From assembly GCF_003289645.1 (NCBI RefSeq), contig NZ_QLYX01000015.1, positions 124,001-188,000 of the forward strand: 64,000 nucleotides of DNA, in the 5' to 3' direction. Shown one piece after another: positions 28,338 through 37,588 of this stretch. Numbering within the stretch: position 1 is the stretch's first letter; each line of letters begins with the position of its first letter. The position numbers and the translations under genes are program-made. The notes beneath the pieces are model-generated. The model was not told where the DNA came from, did not search any database, and worked only from the letters and a program-made list of their open reading frames with translations. This DNA is from Actinomadura craniellae. GTDB lineage: Bacteria > Actinomycetota > Actinomycetes > Streptosporangiales > Streptosporangiaceae.

Positions 28338-28475
28338 GTGCGCAGCCTGGGATGGATCTGTGCGATGAGGCCCGGCGAGGAGCGCGAGGAACCGCGCCCG
28401 CGGTGGTCGTGCCGGTCCCACCCGGAAGCAGGCCGCCCGCCGCGCGGGCCCCGGCCGGGCCGCCCGCCGCGCTGA
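28338..28475 (+). CDS. Possible small ORF, 45 codons
   Basis: GTG to TGA, with a GGGGAG site upstream. The product begins MRSLGWICAMRPGEEREEP and is Arg/Pro-rich with two cysteines. It has high third-position GC, but so do chance ORFs in this genome. No family is recognised; it may be noise. Confidence 0.2.
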   Translation: MRSLGWICAMRPGEEREEPRPRWSCRSHPEAGRPPRGPRPGRPPR

Positions 28476-28498
28476 ACCGCGTGGTCACCGGCGTGCCC

Positions 28499-28504
28499 TA
28501 AACT
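28499..28504 (+). promoter_or_regulatory. Probable glyS -10 box
   Basis: TAAACT matches TANNNT well. Transcription would start near 28511, giving a 5' leader of about 130 nt before the glyS ATG. No -35 of note. Confidence 0.5.
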
Positions 28505-28642
28505 TGGTGGCCATTCGCGGCACCGGGGCCGTACCGTCGAGGGACGCGTTCCGGTGCCTCCACACGGGGATCACCGACCGCTCGGCCTCGCCGCCGGGCC
28601 CGCGACCAATCCCGCCGACCGCCAGCCGGATGGAGCATTTCC

Positions 28643-30031
<1,389 letters not shown>

Positions 30032-30174
30032 GCACTGACCGGAAAGGGCCGCTTCTTCCTGGATTAGGGTGGGGAGAGGCGGCCCTGGTTCTTCGCCCGC
30101 GCCACGGCTGCGCGGCGTGCCGGGCCGATGGTCCGGTACGGTGGCGTTCACCGGTCGCCGACGGAAGGATGCGC

Positions 30175-30591
30175 GTGCGCGATCCTGGTCGGCCGCCGTG
30201 CCGACATCCCGCCATCGAGCCGGGCCGGCTGGCCCGGCTGGTCGTCGTGGCGCTGGGCGTGCTGGGGTTCGGCCTGCTGCCCGGCTTCGCCTCGCCGGCC
30301 ATCGCCGGGCTGCACGAGGCGGCCTCCGCCAAGTCCGCACTGAGCGGCAAGGGCGGGTCCCGCACCGCCGGTCACACCCGGCCGGTCAAGCGCGCCGAAC
30401 TGGCCCCGCCCGCCCACCAGCGGACCGGTGTTCCGGCGCACGGCTCGGTCGCGGGCCTGCCCGCCGAGCCGGCGGTGCCGCCGCCTCCGGCCGTGGCGCC
30501 CGACCGGGCGGCGGCCGTCCCCGGTGGCCGGCCGGGCGGGCGTCCCGGCACCGTGCGCGGTCGGGCCCCGCCGTTCCTCCCGGGTTCCTGA
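30175..30591 (+). CDS. Small secreted Pro/Ala-rich protein, unknown
   Basis: About 138 residues from the GTG at 30175 (GGAAGG at 30163-30168); an ATG at 30169 is the alternative. A Sec-type signal is evident: positive start, hydrophobic ARLVVVALGVLGFGLLPG and a cleavage-like FASPAIAGL. The mature part is low complexity, rich in Pro, Ala, Gly and Arg, with no recognised domain. It lies between glyS and secDF with an 87-bp gap to the latter. The function is unknown. Confidence 0.5.
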   Translation: MRDPGRPPCRHPAIEPGRLARLVVVALGVLGFGLLPGFASPAIAGLHEAASAKSALSGKGGSRTAGHTRPVKRAELAPPAHQRTGVPAHGSVAGLPAEPAVPPPPAVAPDRAAAVPGGRPGGRPGTVRGRAPPFLPGS

Positions 30592-30678
30592 CGTCTTTTC
30601 CCCATCGTCCCCGCCGCCTCCGGCGGGCGCGTCGCCGTTCCGGCATGGCGTCGCGAGGTCTCCCAGGAGGTCGTTCCC

Positions 30679-32943
30679 TTGTCCCGCACGGTGCGGACGC
30701 TGCTGGCGTTCGCGATCATCGCGCTATCCGTCTACTTCGTCATCGACAGACCCGCCCGCCTCGGCCTCGACCTGCGCGGCGGAACCCAGATCGTCCTTGA
30801 GACCAAGGACGCCCCCAACGCCAAGGCGAACCGGGAGTCGACCGACCGGGCCCTGGAGGTGCTGCGCAAGCGCGTCGACGCGCTGGGCGTGTCCGAGCCC
30901 TCGATGACCCGGTCGGGCGAGCGGCGCATCATCGTCGAGCTGCCCGACCTCCAGGACCCCACCCGGGCGGCCGAGGTGATCGGCAAGACCGCCCAGCTCA
31001 CCGCGCATCCCGTCCTGGCCAACGACGGCAAGGCCGCCAAGGGCCAGCAGATCATCCCCGACGAGAGCGGCCAGCCGATCAAGATCGGGCCCGCGGCGCT
31101 CACCGGTGAGGGCATCGGCAAGGCCACCGCGGGCTTCGACACCCAGCAGGGGCAGGGCTGGTTCATCACCATCGACTTCCGCGGCAACGGCGGGAAGGCC
31201 TGGCAGCAGGTCACCGCCAAGGCCGCCTGCGCCCAGGGCGACGAGCGGCGCATCGCGATCGTGCTCGACGGCAAGGTGATCTCCTCGCCCGGCGTGGTCC
31301 CGGAGGTGGCCTGCGGCATCGGCATCGCGGGCGGCTCGACCCAGATCACCGGTGACTTCACCACCCAGGAGGCCAAGGACCTGGCCGCGCTGGTCCAGGG
31401 CGGGTCGCTGCCGGTGCCCGTGGAGATCATCGAGCAGCGGGTGGTCGGCCCGACCCTCGGCGACGAGGCCATCGAGGCGAGCTGGCAGGCCGCCGTCATC
31501 GGCATCGCCCTCACCGGCCTGTTCATCATCTGGATCTACCGGCTGGTCGGCGCGCTCGCCACGGTCGCGCTGGCCTGCTACGGGCTGATCTCCTATGCCG
31601 CGCTGGTCGCCCTGGGCGCGACGCTCACCCTGCCGGGGCTGGCCGGTTTCGTGCTGGCGATCGGTATGGCGGTGGACGCCAACGTCCTGGTGTTCGAGCG
31701 TGCCCGGGAGGAGTACGCCGCCCAGCCGGGCAAGGGGGTGCGCCGGGCGCTGACCGTCGGGTTCGACAAGGCCTTCACCGCGATCGCCGACTCCAACGTC
31801 ACCACCCTGCTGGCGGCCGGGCTGCTGTTCTTCCTGGCCTCGGGGCCGGTGCGCGGCTTCGGTGTGACGCTGACCATCGGTGTCCTCGCGTCCCTGTTCT
31901 CCGCGCTGGTCGTCACCCGGGTCCTGGTCGAGTGGGCGCTGAGCCGCCGGGCGATCTCCCGCCGGCCGAAGCTGACCGGGCTGGGCTCCACCGGCCGGGT
32001 CCGCGACTGGCTGGAGCGGCGTAACCCCGACCTGATGAAGCGGTCCCGGCTCTGGCTGGCGGTCTCCGGTGTCGCCGTGTGCCTCGCGGTGGCCGGGGTC
32101 TTCGTCAAGGGCCTCAATCTGGGGGTGGAGTTCACCGGTGGCCGGCTGGTCGAGTACTCCACCACCAAGACCCTTGACGCCGACACCGCCCGCGAGGCGG
32201 TCTCGGCGGCCGGCTTCCCGCGCGCGGTGGTGCAGTCCTCCGGTGATGACGACATCACGGTCCGCACCGAGAAGCTGACCAACGTCGAGGAGAAGCGCAT
32301 CCAGACCGCGCTGGCCAAGGAGGGCGGCCAGGTCACCAAGCAGCGGGACGAGCTCATCGGCCCCAGCCTGGGCGACGAGCTCCGCACCAAGGCGCTGATC
32401 GCGCTGGGGGTGGCGCTGCTGGCGCAGCTCATCTACCTGGCGATCAGGTTCCGCTGGACGTTCGGTGCCGGTTCGGTGCTGGCCATGGCGCACGACGTGA
32501 TCATCGTGGTCGGCGTGTTCGCCTGGCTGGGCAAACCCGTCGACGGGGTGTTCCTGGCCGCGCTGCTGACCATCATCGGCTACTCGGTGAACGACTCGGT
32601 GGTGGTGTTCGACCGGATCCGGGAACTGTGGCAGGCCGATCCCAAGGGACGGTTCGCCGCGCTGGCCAACCGGGGCGCCCTCCAGACGGTGCCGCGCACG
32701 GTCAACACCGGTATGGGTGCGCTCTTCATCCTGGCCGCGTTGGCCGTGCTCGGCGGCGATTCGCTGACGGACTTCGCCATCGCGCTGCTGATCGGAATCA
32801 TCGTCGGCACCTGGTCGAGCGTGTTCACCGCGACCCCGATCGCGATCCTGCTGCAGGGCCGCAGCCCGGGGACGCCGCCCGCCGGCCGGCAGCAGCGCCG
32901 CCCGGAACACCGCCCGGTCGGCGACTCCGGCGCCGTGGTGTGA
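30679..32943 (+). CDS. secDF: Fused SecDF protein-export membrane protein
   Basis: 754 residues from a TTG preceded by AGGAGG (30665-30670). The N-terminal half is SecD: RLGLDLRGGTQIVLETKD, the P1 domain with long periplasmic loop, and GFVLAIGMAVDANVLVFERAREE. The C-terminal half is SecF: GLNLGVEFTGGRLVEYSTTK, and LLTIIGYSVNDSVVVFDRIREL. Twelve transmembrane segments are expected. SecDF uses the proton gradient to pull exported chains outward. No yajC or secondary sec gene is near, so this is a stand-alone fused copy. Confidence 0.94.
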   Translation: MSRTVRTLLAFAIIALSVYFVIDRPARLGLDLRGGTQIVLETKDAPNAKANRESTDRALEVLRKRVDALGVSEPSMTRSGERRIIVELPDLQDPTRAAEVIGKTAQLTAHPVLANDGKAAKGQQIIPDESGQPIKIGPAALTGEGIGKATAGFDTQQGQGWFITIDFRGNGGKAWQQVTAKAACAQGDERRIAIVLDGKVISSPGVVPEVACGIGIAGGSTQITGDFTTQEAKDLAALVQGGSLPVPVEIIEQRVVGPTLGDEAIEASWQAAVIGIALTGLFIIWIYRLVGALATVALACYGLISYAALVALGATLTLPGLAGFVLAIGMAVDANVLVFERAREEYAAQPGKGVRRALTVGFDKAFTAIADSNVTTLLAAGLLFFLASGPVRGFGVTLTIGVLASLFSALVVTRVLVEWALSRRAISRRPKLTGLGSTGRVRDWLERRNPDLMKRSRLWLAVSGVAVCLAVAGVFVKGLNLGVEFTGGRLVEYSTTKTLDADTAREAVSAAGFPRAVVQSSGDDDITVRTEKLTNVEEKRIQTALAKEGGQVTKQRDELIGPSLGDELRTKALIALGVALLAQLIYLAIRFRWTFGAGSVLAMAHDVIIVVGVFAWLGKPVDGVFLAALLTIIGYSVNDSVVVFDRIRELWQADPKGRFAALANRGALQTVPRTVNTGMGALFILAALAVLGGDSLTDFAIALLIGIIVGTWSSVFTATPIAILLQGRSPGTPPAGRQQRRPEHRPVGDSGAVV

Positions 32944-32951
32944 CCACCGGT

Positions 32952-32984
32952 TTCCGGCCGGGTCGCACCGCGGCCCGGCCGGAA
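32952..32984. terminator. Bidirectional terminator, secDF / septum-domain gene
   Basis: Perfect 11-bp stem: TTCCGGCCGGG (32952-32962) with CCCGGCCGGAA (32974-32984) and an 11-nt loop. It lies between convergent stops at 32943 and 32993. Confidence 0.85.
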
Positions 32985-32992
32985 CGGGCGGG

Positions 32993-34102
32993 TCAGCTCC
33001 GCATCACCGAGCGGCGCAGCTTCCCGTGCTCCGCGGTCACCACGCACTGGACGCTCCGGTCGCCCTGCGCCCAGGTGTCCTCGGTCGGGTGGAGCGAGCT
33101 CATCAGCAGCCGGTCGGCGATGGGGTCGTCGCCGAAGTACGCCCACTTCTTGTCACAGGCGGCTTCGGCCCGCTTCCCGACCACCCGCTCGCCGGGCCAG
33201 GCGCTGCCAGGGAGCCGGAGGGTGTGCAGCACCTGACCGGTGTGCGGGGTGGCGCAGTTCGCGAGCTTCACGGTGATGCTGGCCTGGTCGGTGTCGTAGT
33301 CGATGCACTGGCCGGTCCTGAGTTCGGACCACTCCCGGACGCCGGTGTCGCGGACCTCCAGCGGAGAGGTCAGTTTGCCCTCGATCGCGGCGGCCGCGCA
33401 GGACACCGTGCGGTCGCCCATCTCCAGGTGTTCCCGCCTCGGATAGATGGTGTAGATCGTGATGTTCTCGCCCGGGGTGCGGGTGCCGAACAGGGCGCGG
33501 AACCGCTGTTCGCACTCCTGGCCGGCGATCCGCTCGGTCTCGGTGTCACCGCTCCAGGGACCCTGCGGGAATTGCAGGGACACGATCATCTGGGCGTCGT
33601 GCGGCCCGGTGCAGGGGACCTTCCGGGTGTTGGTCGCGTTCGTGCCGTCCCCGAGGACGTCGAAGCACTCGCCGGGCTTGGGGTAGATCATGAGGGCCCG
33701 CCGGACCTCCGGCGTGCCGGTGACATCGCCGAGATCGCTGAGATCGGCGAACTTCGTGACGGCGAAGGTCACCGAGCCCGCGAGCCAGACGGCGGAGACG
33801 AGCAGCGCGCCGACCGCCATGCCCCGGCCGCGCTCGCCGGTCCGGCGGATCTGGACGAGGGCGGCGATCGCGAACCCGACCGCGAACAGCACGCCGCCGA
33901 CCAGCCCGAGGACCAGGGCGACCAGCGCGAGCCGGTTGCGGGGCGGTGCCCCCTCGGGGCCGGGGGGAAGCGGTGGCCCGCCCGCCGGTCCCGCCGGGAA
34001 TCCGGCGGGCGGCGGGACGGGCGCGTCGGGAGGGCGGTCGGAGGGGACATCGGGGTCGGGTGCGGCCCACCCGGAGTCCGGTGGTTCGGAAGATCGGCTC
34101 AT
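32993..34102 (-). CDS. DUF4190 plus septum-formation domain membrane protein (copy A)
   Basis: 369 residues. A Pro-rich cytoplasmic N-terminus (1-55) is followed by two transmembrane segments forming a DUF4190-like hairpin (LALVALVLGLVGGVLFAVGFAIAAL, GALLVSAVWLAGSVTFAV) with the loop QIRRTGERGRGMA. Two extracellular septum-formation-like repeats then follow, YPKPGECFDVLGDGTNA with CTGPHDAQMI, and RTGQCIDYDT with CATPHTGQVL. Paired cysteines suggest disulfides. It is a paralogue of the upstream gene. A TATCTT box sits 6 nt before the ATG. Confidence 0.82.
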   Translation of the reverse strand: MSRSSEPPDSGWAAPDPDVPSDRPPDAPVPPPAGFPAGPAGGPPLPPGPEGAPPRNRLALVALVLGLVGGVLFAVGFAIAALVQIRRTGERGRGMAVGALLVSAVWLAGSVTFAVTKFADLSDLGDVTGTPEVRRALMIYPKPGECFDVLGDGTNATNTRKVPCTGPHDAQMIVSLQFPQGPWSGDTETERIAGQECEQRFRALFGTRTPGENITIYTIYPRREHLEMGDRTVSCAAAAIEGKLTSPLEVRDTGVREWSELRTGQCIDYDTDQASITVKLANCATPHTGQVLHTLRLPGSAWPGERVVGKRAEAACDKKWAYFGDDPIADRLLMSSLHPTEDTWAQGDRSVQCVVTAEHGKLRRSVMRS

Positions 34103-34108
34103 CGGCAG

Positions 34109-34114
34109 AAGATA
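34109..34114 (-). promoter_or_regulatory. -10 box of septum-domain copy A
   Basis: TATCTT on the complement strand, 6 nt before the ATG at 34102; the same hexamer at the same distance precedes copy B. Likely a leaderless promoter. Confidence 0.6.
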
Positions 34115-34145
34115 TGGGTGTAAGTCTCGGAAAACCTCTCAATTC

Positions 34146-34161
34146 GCCAATTTGTGATCAT
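34146..34161 (-). promoter_or_regulatory. Conserved upstream box of copy A
   Basis: ATGATCACAAATTGGC (complement) lies 44 nt upstream of the ATG. Copy B has ATGATCACAACTTGGC at nearly the same place (one difference in 16). It contains the palindrome TGATCA and may be an activator or repressor site, or simply a relic of the duplication. Confidence 0.5.
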
Positions 34162-34181
34162 GAACGACGCCGCCCGCGGGA

Positions 34182-35372
34182 TCAGCGCGGGAGCAGTGAG
34201 CGGGTCAGCGTGTCCGGCCCGCCCATGGCGATCGCCAGGCAGACGGCCTTCTGCTCGGTCGGGTCGTCCTCGTCCCACCACCACCGGAACGTCGGCTGGA
34301 CTTCGGCCGGCGGCCGCCGCCCGAAGAGCTCCCGCCACCGCTTCTCGCAGCGGGCCTCGGTCTGCTCCCGGGCCCAGCCGCCGCCCCGCGAGAGCGGGAA
34401 GGCCAGCGTCACCTGGGCCGCGTGCGGTGTGGTGCAGCCGACGACCCGCACCGTGAAGCTCTGCTCCATCTGCTGGGGAAAGTTGATGCACTGGCCGGTC
34501 GTGAGTTCCGCCCACTCCCGGACGCCGACGTCGCGCATCGCGATCGGGGCCGTCAGCTCGGTGCCCTCGCGGCCGACGATCGCGCAGCGCGCCTCGCGGT
34601 CGCCCGCCCGCCAGCCGAGCGAGGTGGGCGGGAACCACTGGATCACGCCGTTCTCCACCGGGGTACGGGTGCCGAGCAGGGCACGGACGCGCTGGGTGCA
34701 GCCCGCCACGACGGTCCGGAGGACCTCGTCATCCCCCGGCCACGGGCCTTCGGGCAGCCGGTAGGTGACGATCATCTGTCCGTGGTGCGGTGCGTCGCAC
34801 GCGGTGTTCTTGAGGTCGATCGCCCGGTCGCCCTCCTGGAGGTAGCACTCGCCGGGGTTGGGCAGGGCCTGGCCGAGCGGGCGTCCCAGGGAACCGGTGA
34901 AGTTGTTCACCGTCACGATGAGCACGACCGCGACGACCAGGCCGACCACCGTCCAGACGGCGGACGCGACGAGCCCGCCGATTGCCAGCCCGCGGCCGCG
35001 CTCGCCGCGCCGCCTGATCTGGACGAGCGCCATGATCCCGAGGACCACGGCGACCGGGACCAGCGCGATGAGCCCGCAGGTCAGCGCCACCACCGCGGTG
35101 GCGTTCAGCCGGGGTTGCGGGGAGGGGAGCGGCGGCCCGTACGGCCCGGTCCCGTCGGCCGGGGCGGGCGTGCCGGTGGACGGGGTGTCCGTGGGCGTGC
35201 CGTCCGCGGGTGCGTCGCCGGCGGGCGGGATGCCCGTGGGCGCGTCGCCGGGAGGCGGGGATTCGCCGCCGGGAGGCGAGGGATCCGGGACGGGCGGCTC
35301 GGGCGGTGGGGGAGGAGCGGCGCCGTCGGGCGGGGCCCAGCCGGGGTCCGGCGGGTCGGGGGGCTGCGTCAT
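34182..35372 (-). CDS. DUF4190 plus septum-formation domain membrane protein (copy B)
   Basis: 396 residues from the ATG at 35372; the frame is open 60 bp more, but the TATCTT box 6 nt before this ATG and the paralogue support it. The N-terminus is a long Pro/Asp/Gly-rich tail (1-105). Two transmembrane segments follow (ATAVVALTCGLIALVPVAVVLG, GLVASAVWTVVGLVVAVVLIV) with loop QIRRRGERGRGLA. The outer part has LPNPGECYLQEGDRAI, CDAPHHGQMIV, TTGQCINFPQQ and CTTPHAAQV. It is clearly paralogous to copy A; the two probably form one tandem pair. Confidence 0.82.
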   Translation of the reverse strand: MTQPPDPPDPGWAPPDGAAPPPPPEPPVPDPSPPGGESPPPGDAPTGIPPAGDAPADGTPTDTPSTGTPAPADGTGPYGPPLPSPQPRLNATAVVALTCGLIALVPVAVVLGIMALVQIRRRGERGRGLAIGGLVASAVWTVVGLVVAVVLIVTVNNFTGSLGRPLGQALPNPGECYLQEGDRAIDLKNTACDAPHHGQMIVTYRLPEGPWPGDDEVLRTVVAGCTQRVRALLGTRTPVENGVIQWFPPTSLGWRAGDREARCAIVGREGTELTAPIAMRDVGVREWAELTTGQCINFPQQMEQSFTVRVVGCTTPHAAQVTLAFPLSRGGGWAREQTEARCEKRWRELFGRRPPAEVQPTFRWWWDEDDPTEQKAVCLAIAMGGPDTLTRSLLPR

Positions 35373-35378
35373 GCGCTG

Positions 35379-35384
35379 AAGATA
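35379..35384 (-). promoter_or_regulatory. -10 box of septum-domain copy B
   Basis: TATCTT on the complement strand, 6 nt before the ATG at 35372, matching copy A. Confidence 0.6.
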
Positions 35385-35416
35385 TTGGGCGCATATCGCC
35401 ACAAGATGGACATGCC

Positions 35417-35432
35417 GCCAAGTTGTGATCAT
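35417..35432 (-). promoter_or_regulatory. Conserved upstream box of copy B
   Basis: ATGATCACAACTTGGC (complement), 44 nt upstream of the ATG, differing from the copy A box at one base. It abuts the terminator of the upstream GH15 gene. Confidence 0.5.
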
Positions 35433-35433
35433 C

Positions 35434-35464
35434 GTGCGGCCGCCCGGCGGGAGGGCGGCCGCAC
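35434..35464 (-). terminator. Terminator of the GH15 gene
   Basis: Perfect 12-bp stem GTGCGGCCGCCC (35434-35445) with GGGCGGCCGCAC (35453-35464), 7-nt loop. It starts 11 bp beyond the GH15 stop on the complement strand. Confidence 0.88.
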
Positions 35465-35475
35465 GTGCCCGGCGG

Positions 35476-37383
35476 TCAGCTCAGCGGGCCGGGCTCCTCG
35501 CCGCGCTCGGCCTGGATGACCTGCATCACCGCGTTGATCAGCGCCAGATGGGTGAACGCCTGCGGGAAGTTGCCCAGATGCCGTCCCGTGTGCGGGTCGA
35601 TCTCCTCGGCGTACAGCTGCAGCCCGCTGGCGTAGGACAGCAGCTTCTCGCACAGCGCCCTGGCGCGGTCCAGCTCCCCGATCATGACGAGCGAGCTCAC
35701 CAGCCAGAACGAGCAGATGGTGAACGTGCCCTCCTCGCAGGCGAAGCCGTCGTCGGTCTCCTCGTTGCGGTAGCGCAGCACGAGGTCGTCCTCGGTGAGC
35801 TCGTCGGCGATGGCCAGCACCGTCTCCCGGACCCGCTTGTCGTCCGGGGGCAGGAATCCCAGCAGCGCGATGAGCAGTGCCGAGGCGTCCAGCGTGGTGG
35901 CGCCGTAGTGCGAGGCGAAGACGCCGCGGGCGTCGAGCGCGTTCGCCAGCACATCGGCGTGGATCTCGTCGGCGGCCTCCTGCCAGCGCAGCGCCCGCTC
36001 CTCGTCGCCGCGGATCCGGGCCAGCCGGGCGCCGCGCTCGGCCGCCACCCAGCAGAACACCTTGGAGGAGGTGAAGTGCTGCGGCGCCCCGCGCACCTCC
36101 CACATCCCGCAGTCGGGGGTGCGCCAGTTCGCCAGCGCGTCCTCGACCTGCTTGACCACGATCTTCCACAGCCGGTCGTCGAGCCGGTCGCGCTTGCGCA
36201 CGAACAGGTAGATCGATCCAATGATCGCGCCCCACACGTCGTGCTGCGCCTGCATGTACGCCTCGTTGCCGACGCGCACCGGCTGCGCGCCGTCATAGCC
36301 CGTCAGATGGTCGAGCGTCTGCTCGGGCAGCTCGGCACGCCCGTCCACCCCGTACATGATCTGCAGCCGCCCGTCGGCGGCCTCGGCCACATCGGTGATG
36401 AAGTAGAAGAAGTCGTTGGCCTCCCAGTCGAAGCCGAGCGTGTAGAACGCCCACAGGGCCATCGTCGAGTCGCGGATCCAGGTGTAGCGGTAGTCCCAGT
36501 TCCGGTCGCCCTTGGGGCATTCGGGCAGCGAGGTCGTCGCCGCGGCGGCCACCGCGCCGGTCGGCGCGTAGGTCAGGCCCTTGAGGGTGAGGGCGCTGCG
36601 CTGCAGGTGGCTCCGCCAGGGGTGGTCGGGGAAGCGGCCCCGGTCCAGCCAGTGCTGCCAGTGGTGCACGGTCCAGGTCAGCCGCTCGTAGGCCGCCTCG
36701 TAGGTGCGCGGCGGGGGGTGCTCGCTCCACGACAGCGCGGCGAACCGGGTCTCTCCCTGCTTGAGCAGGGTGCGGGCGGTGGCCAGCGAGCCCTCGAAGC
36801 CCACGTTCATGTCGGTGGTCAGCCGCAGGTCAACGCCGTTTCCGCGGGCGACCGCCTCGTGATAGCCCGCCCCGGTGTGCTCCCAGTGGGCCGGCTTGCG
36901 CCCGTAGTCGAACACGGGCATGCAGTCGAGCCGCACCTGCACCTGGCCGTTGACGCAGCGCACCATGCGCAGCAGCACGTGGTCGGCGTCGTAGTCGGTG
37001 GGGGCCCGCCGGTGGGTGTGGGAACGTTCCGTTTCGTGGTGCCACGGGCCCATCAGCAGGGCGTCGGTCACCACCAGCCAGCCGCCGTGGGTCCACCAGG
37101 TGGTCTCCATGACCATGGTGCCCGGGATGTACCGCTGTGCCGCCGGTACCTCCACGCCGGCCGGGCCGACCCGGAAGTAGCCCGCGTCCCGGTCGAGGAT
37201 CGATCCGAAGACGCTGGGTGAGTCGATCCTCGGCAGGCACATCCACTCGATGTTGCCGCTCGGGGCGACCAACGCGGTCGCCTCGCAGTCCGAGAGGAAC
37301 CCGAAGTCGGCAATCGGAGCGAACGGTTCTCCCGCCTGGCTCCCCGCGACCATTGGCCTCACGGCCTCACCTCCCCGGTCCAT
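35476..37383 (-). CDS. GH15-family glycoside hydrolase (glucoamylase/trehalase-like)
   Basis: 635 residues. The N-terminal beta domain (about 20-250) begins PIADFGFLSDCEATALVAPSGNIEWMCLPRIDSPSVFG, typical of cytoplasmic GH15 enzymes. The (alpha/alpha)6 barrel has NWDYRYTWIRDSTMALWAFY, TPDCGMWEVRG (likely catalytic acid Glu) and NFPQAFTHLALINAV. Actinobacterial members with this architecture include trehalases that need phosphate and Mg2+, and glucan hydrolases. No signal peptide is present. It is followed by its own terminator and is monocistronic. The substrate cannot be fixed from sequence. Confidence 0.9.
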   Translation of the reverse strand: MDRGGEAVRPMVAGSQAGEPFAPIADFGFLSDCEATALVAPSGNIEWMCLPRIDSPSVFGSILDRDAGYFRVGPAGVEVPAAQRYIPGTMVMETTWWTHGGWLVVTDALLMGPWHHETERSHTHRRAPTDYDADHVLLRMVRCVNGQVQVRLDCMPVFDYGRKPAHWEHTGAGYHEAVARGNGVDLRLTTDMNVGFEGSLATARTLLKQGETRFAALSWSEHPPPRTYEAAYERLTWTVHHWQHWLDRGRFPDHPWRSHLQRSALTLKGLTYAPTGAVAAAATTSLPECPKGDRNWDYRYTWIRDSTMALWAFYTLGFDWEANDFFYFITDVAEAADGRLQIMYGVDGRAELPEQTLDHLTGYDGAQPVRVGNEAYMQAQHDVWGAIIGSIYLFVRKRDRLDDRLWKIVVKQVEDALANWRTPDCGMWEVRGAPQHFTSSKVFCWVAAERGARLARIRGDEERALRWQEAADEIHADVLANALDARGVFASHYGATTLDASALLIALLGFLPPDDKRVRETVLAIADELTEDDLVLRYRNEETDDGFACEEGTFTICSFWLVSSLVMIGELDRARALCEKLLSYASGLQLYAEEIDPHTGRHLGNFPQAFTHLALINAVMQVIQAERGEEPGPLS

Positions 37384-37588
37384 GTTTCCCCCTTCACCAC
37401 ACCCTCTATGGCACTTGATCGTTCGTGTTTATTTTGCAATCTGTCTGGAATGTCCCTATTGGAATAGACCACTATGCCATGGCTGACCTGCGGAAACTTG
37501 CGGTAGGTAGACGGGCGGCAAACGAAGGTCGACATCGCGGGTACAGTCCGGGCACAAGGGTGGATACCGGAGCGAAAAGGAGCTCCTC

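Larger units (their letters stand above)
28219..28642. other. Intergenic region upstream of glyS
   Basis: 424 bp with no convincing conserved gene. It holds a good -10 box (TAAACT, 28499-28504), implying a glyS leader of about 130 nt, and a possible 45-codon ORF listed separately. I looked for a T-box leader (AGGGTGGTACCGCG-like core) and did not find one. Confidence 0.6.

Noticed and set aside
28505-28642. T-box riboswitch before glyS
   Set aside because: The leader lacks the AGGGTGGTACCGCG-like core and a specifier loop that I can recognise.
30045-30086. Terminator after glyS
   Set aside because: AGGGCCGC and GCGGCCCT can pair, but the 26-nt loop makes it weak and unremarkable.
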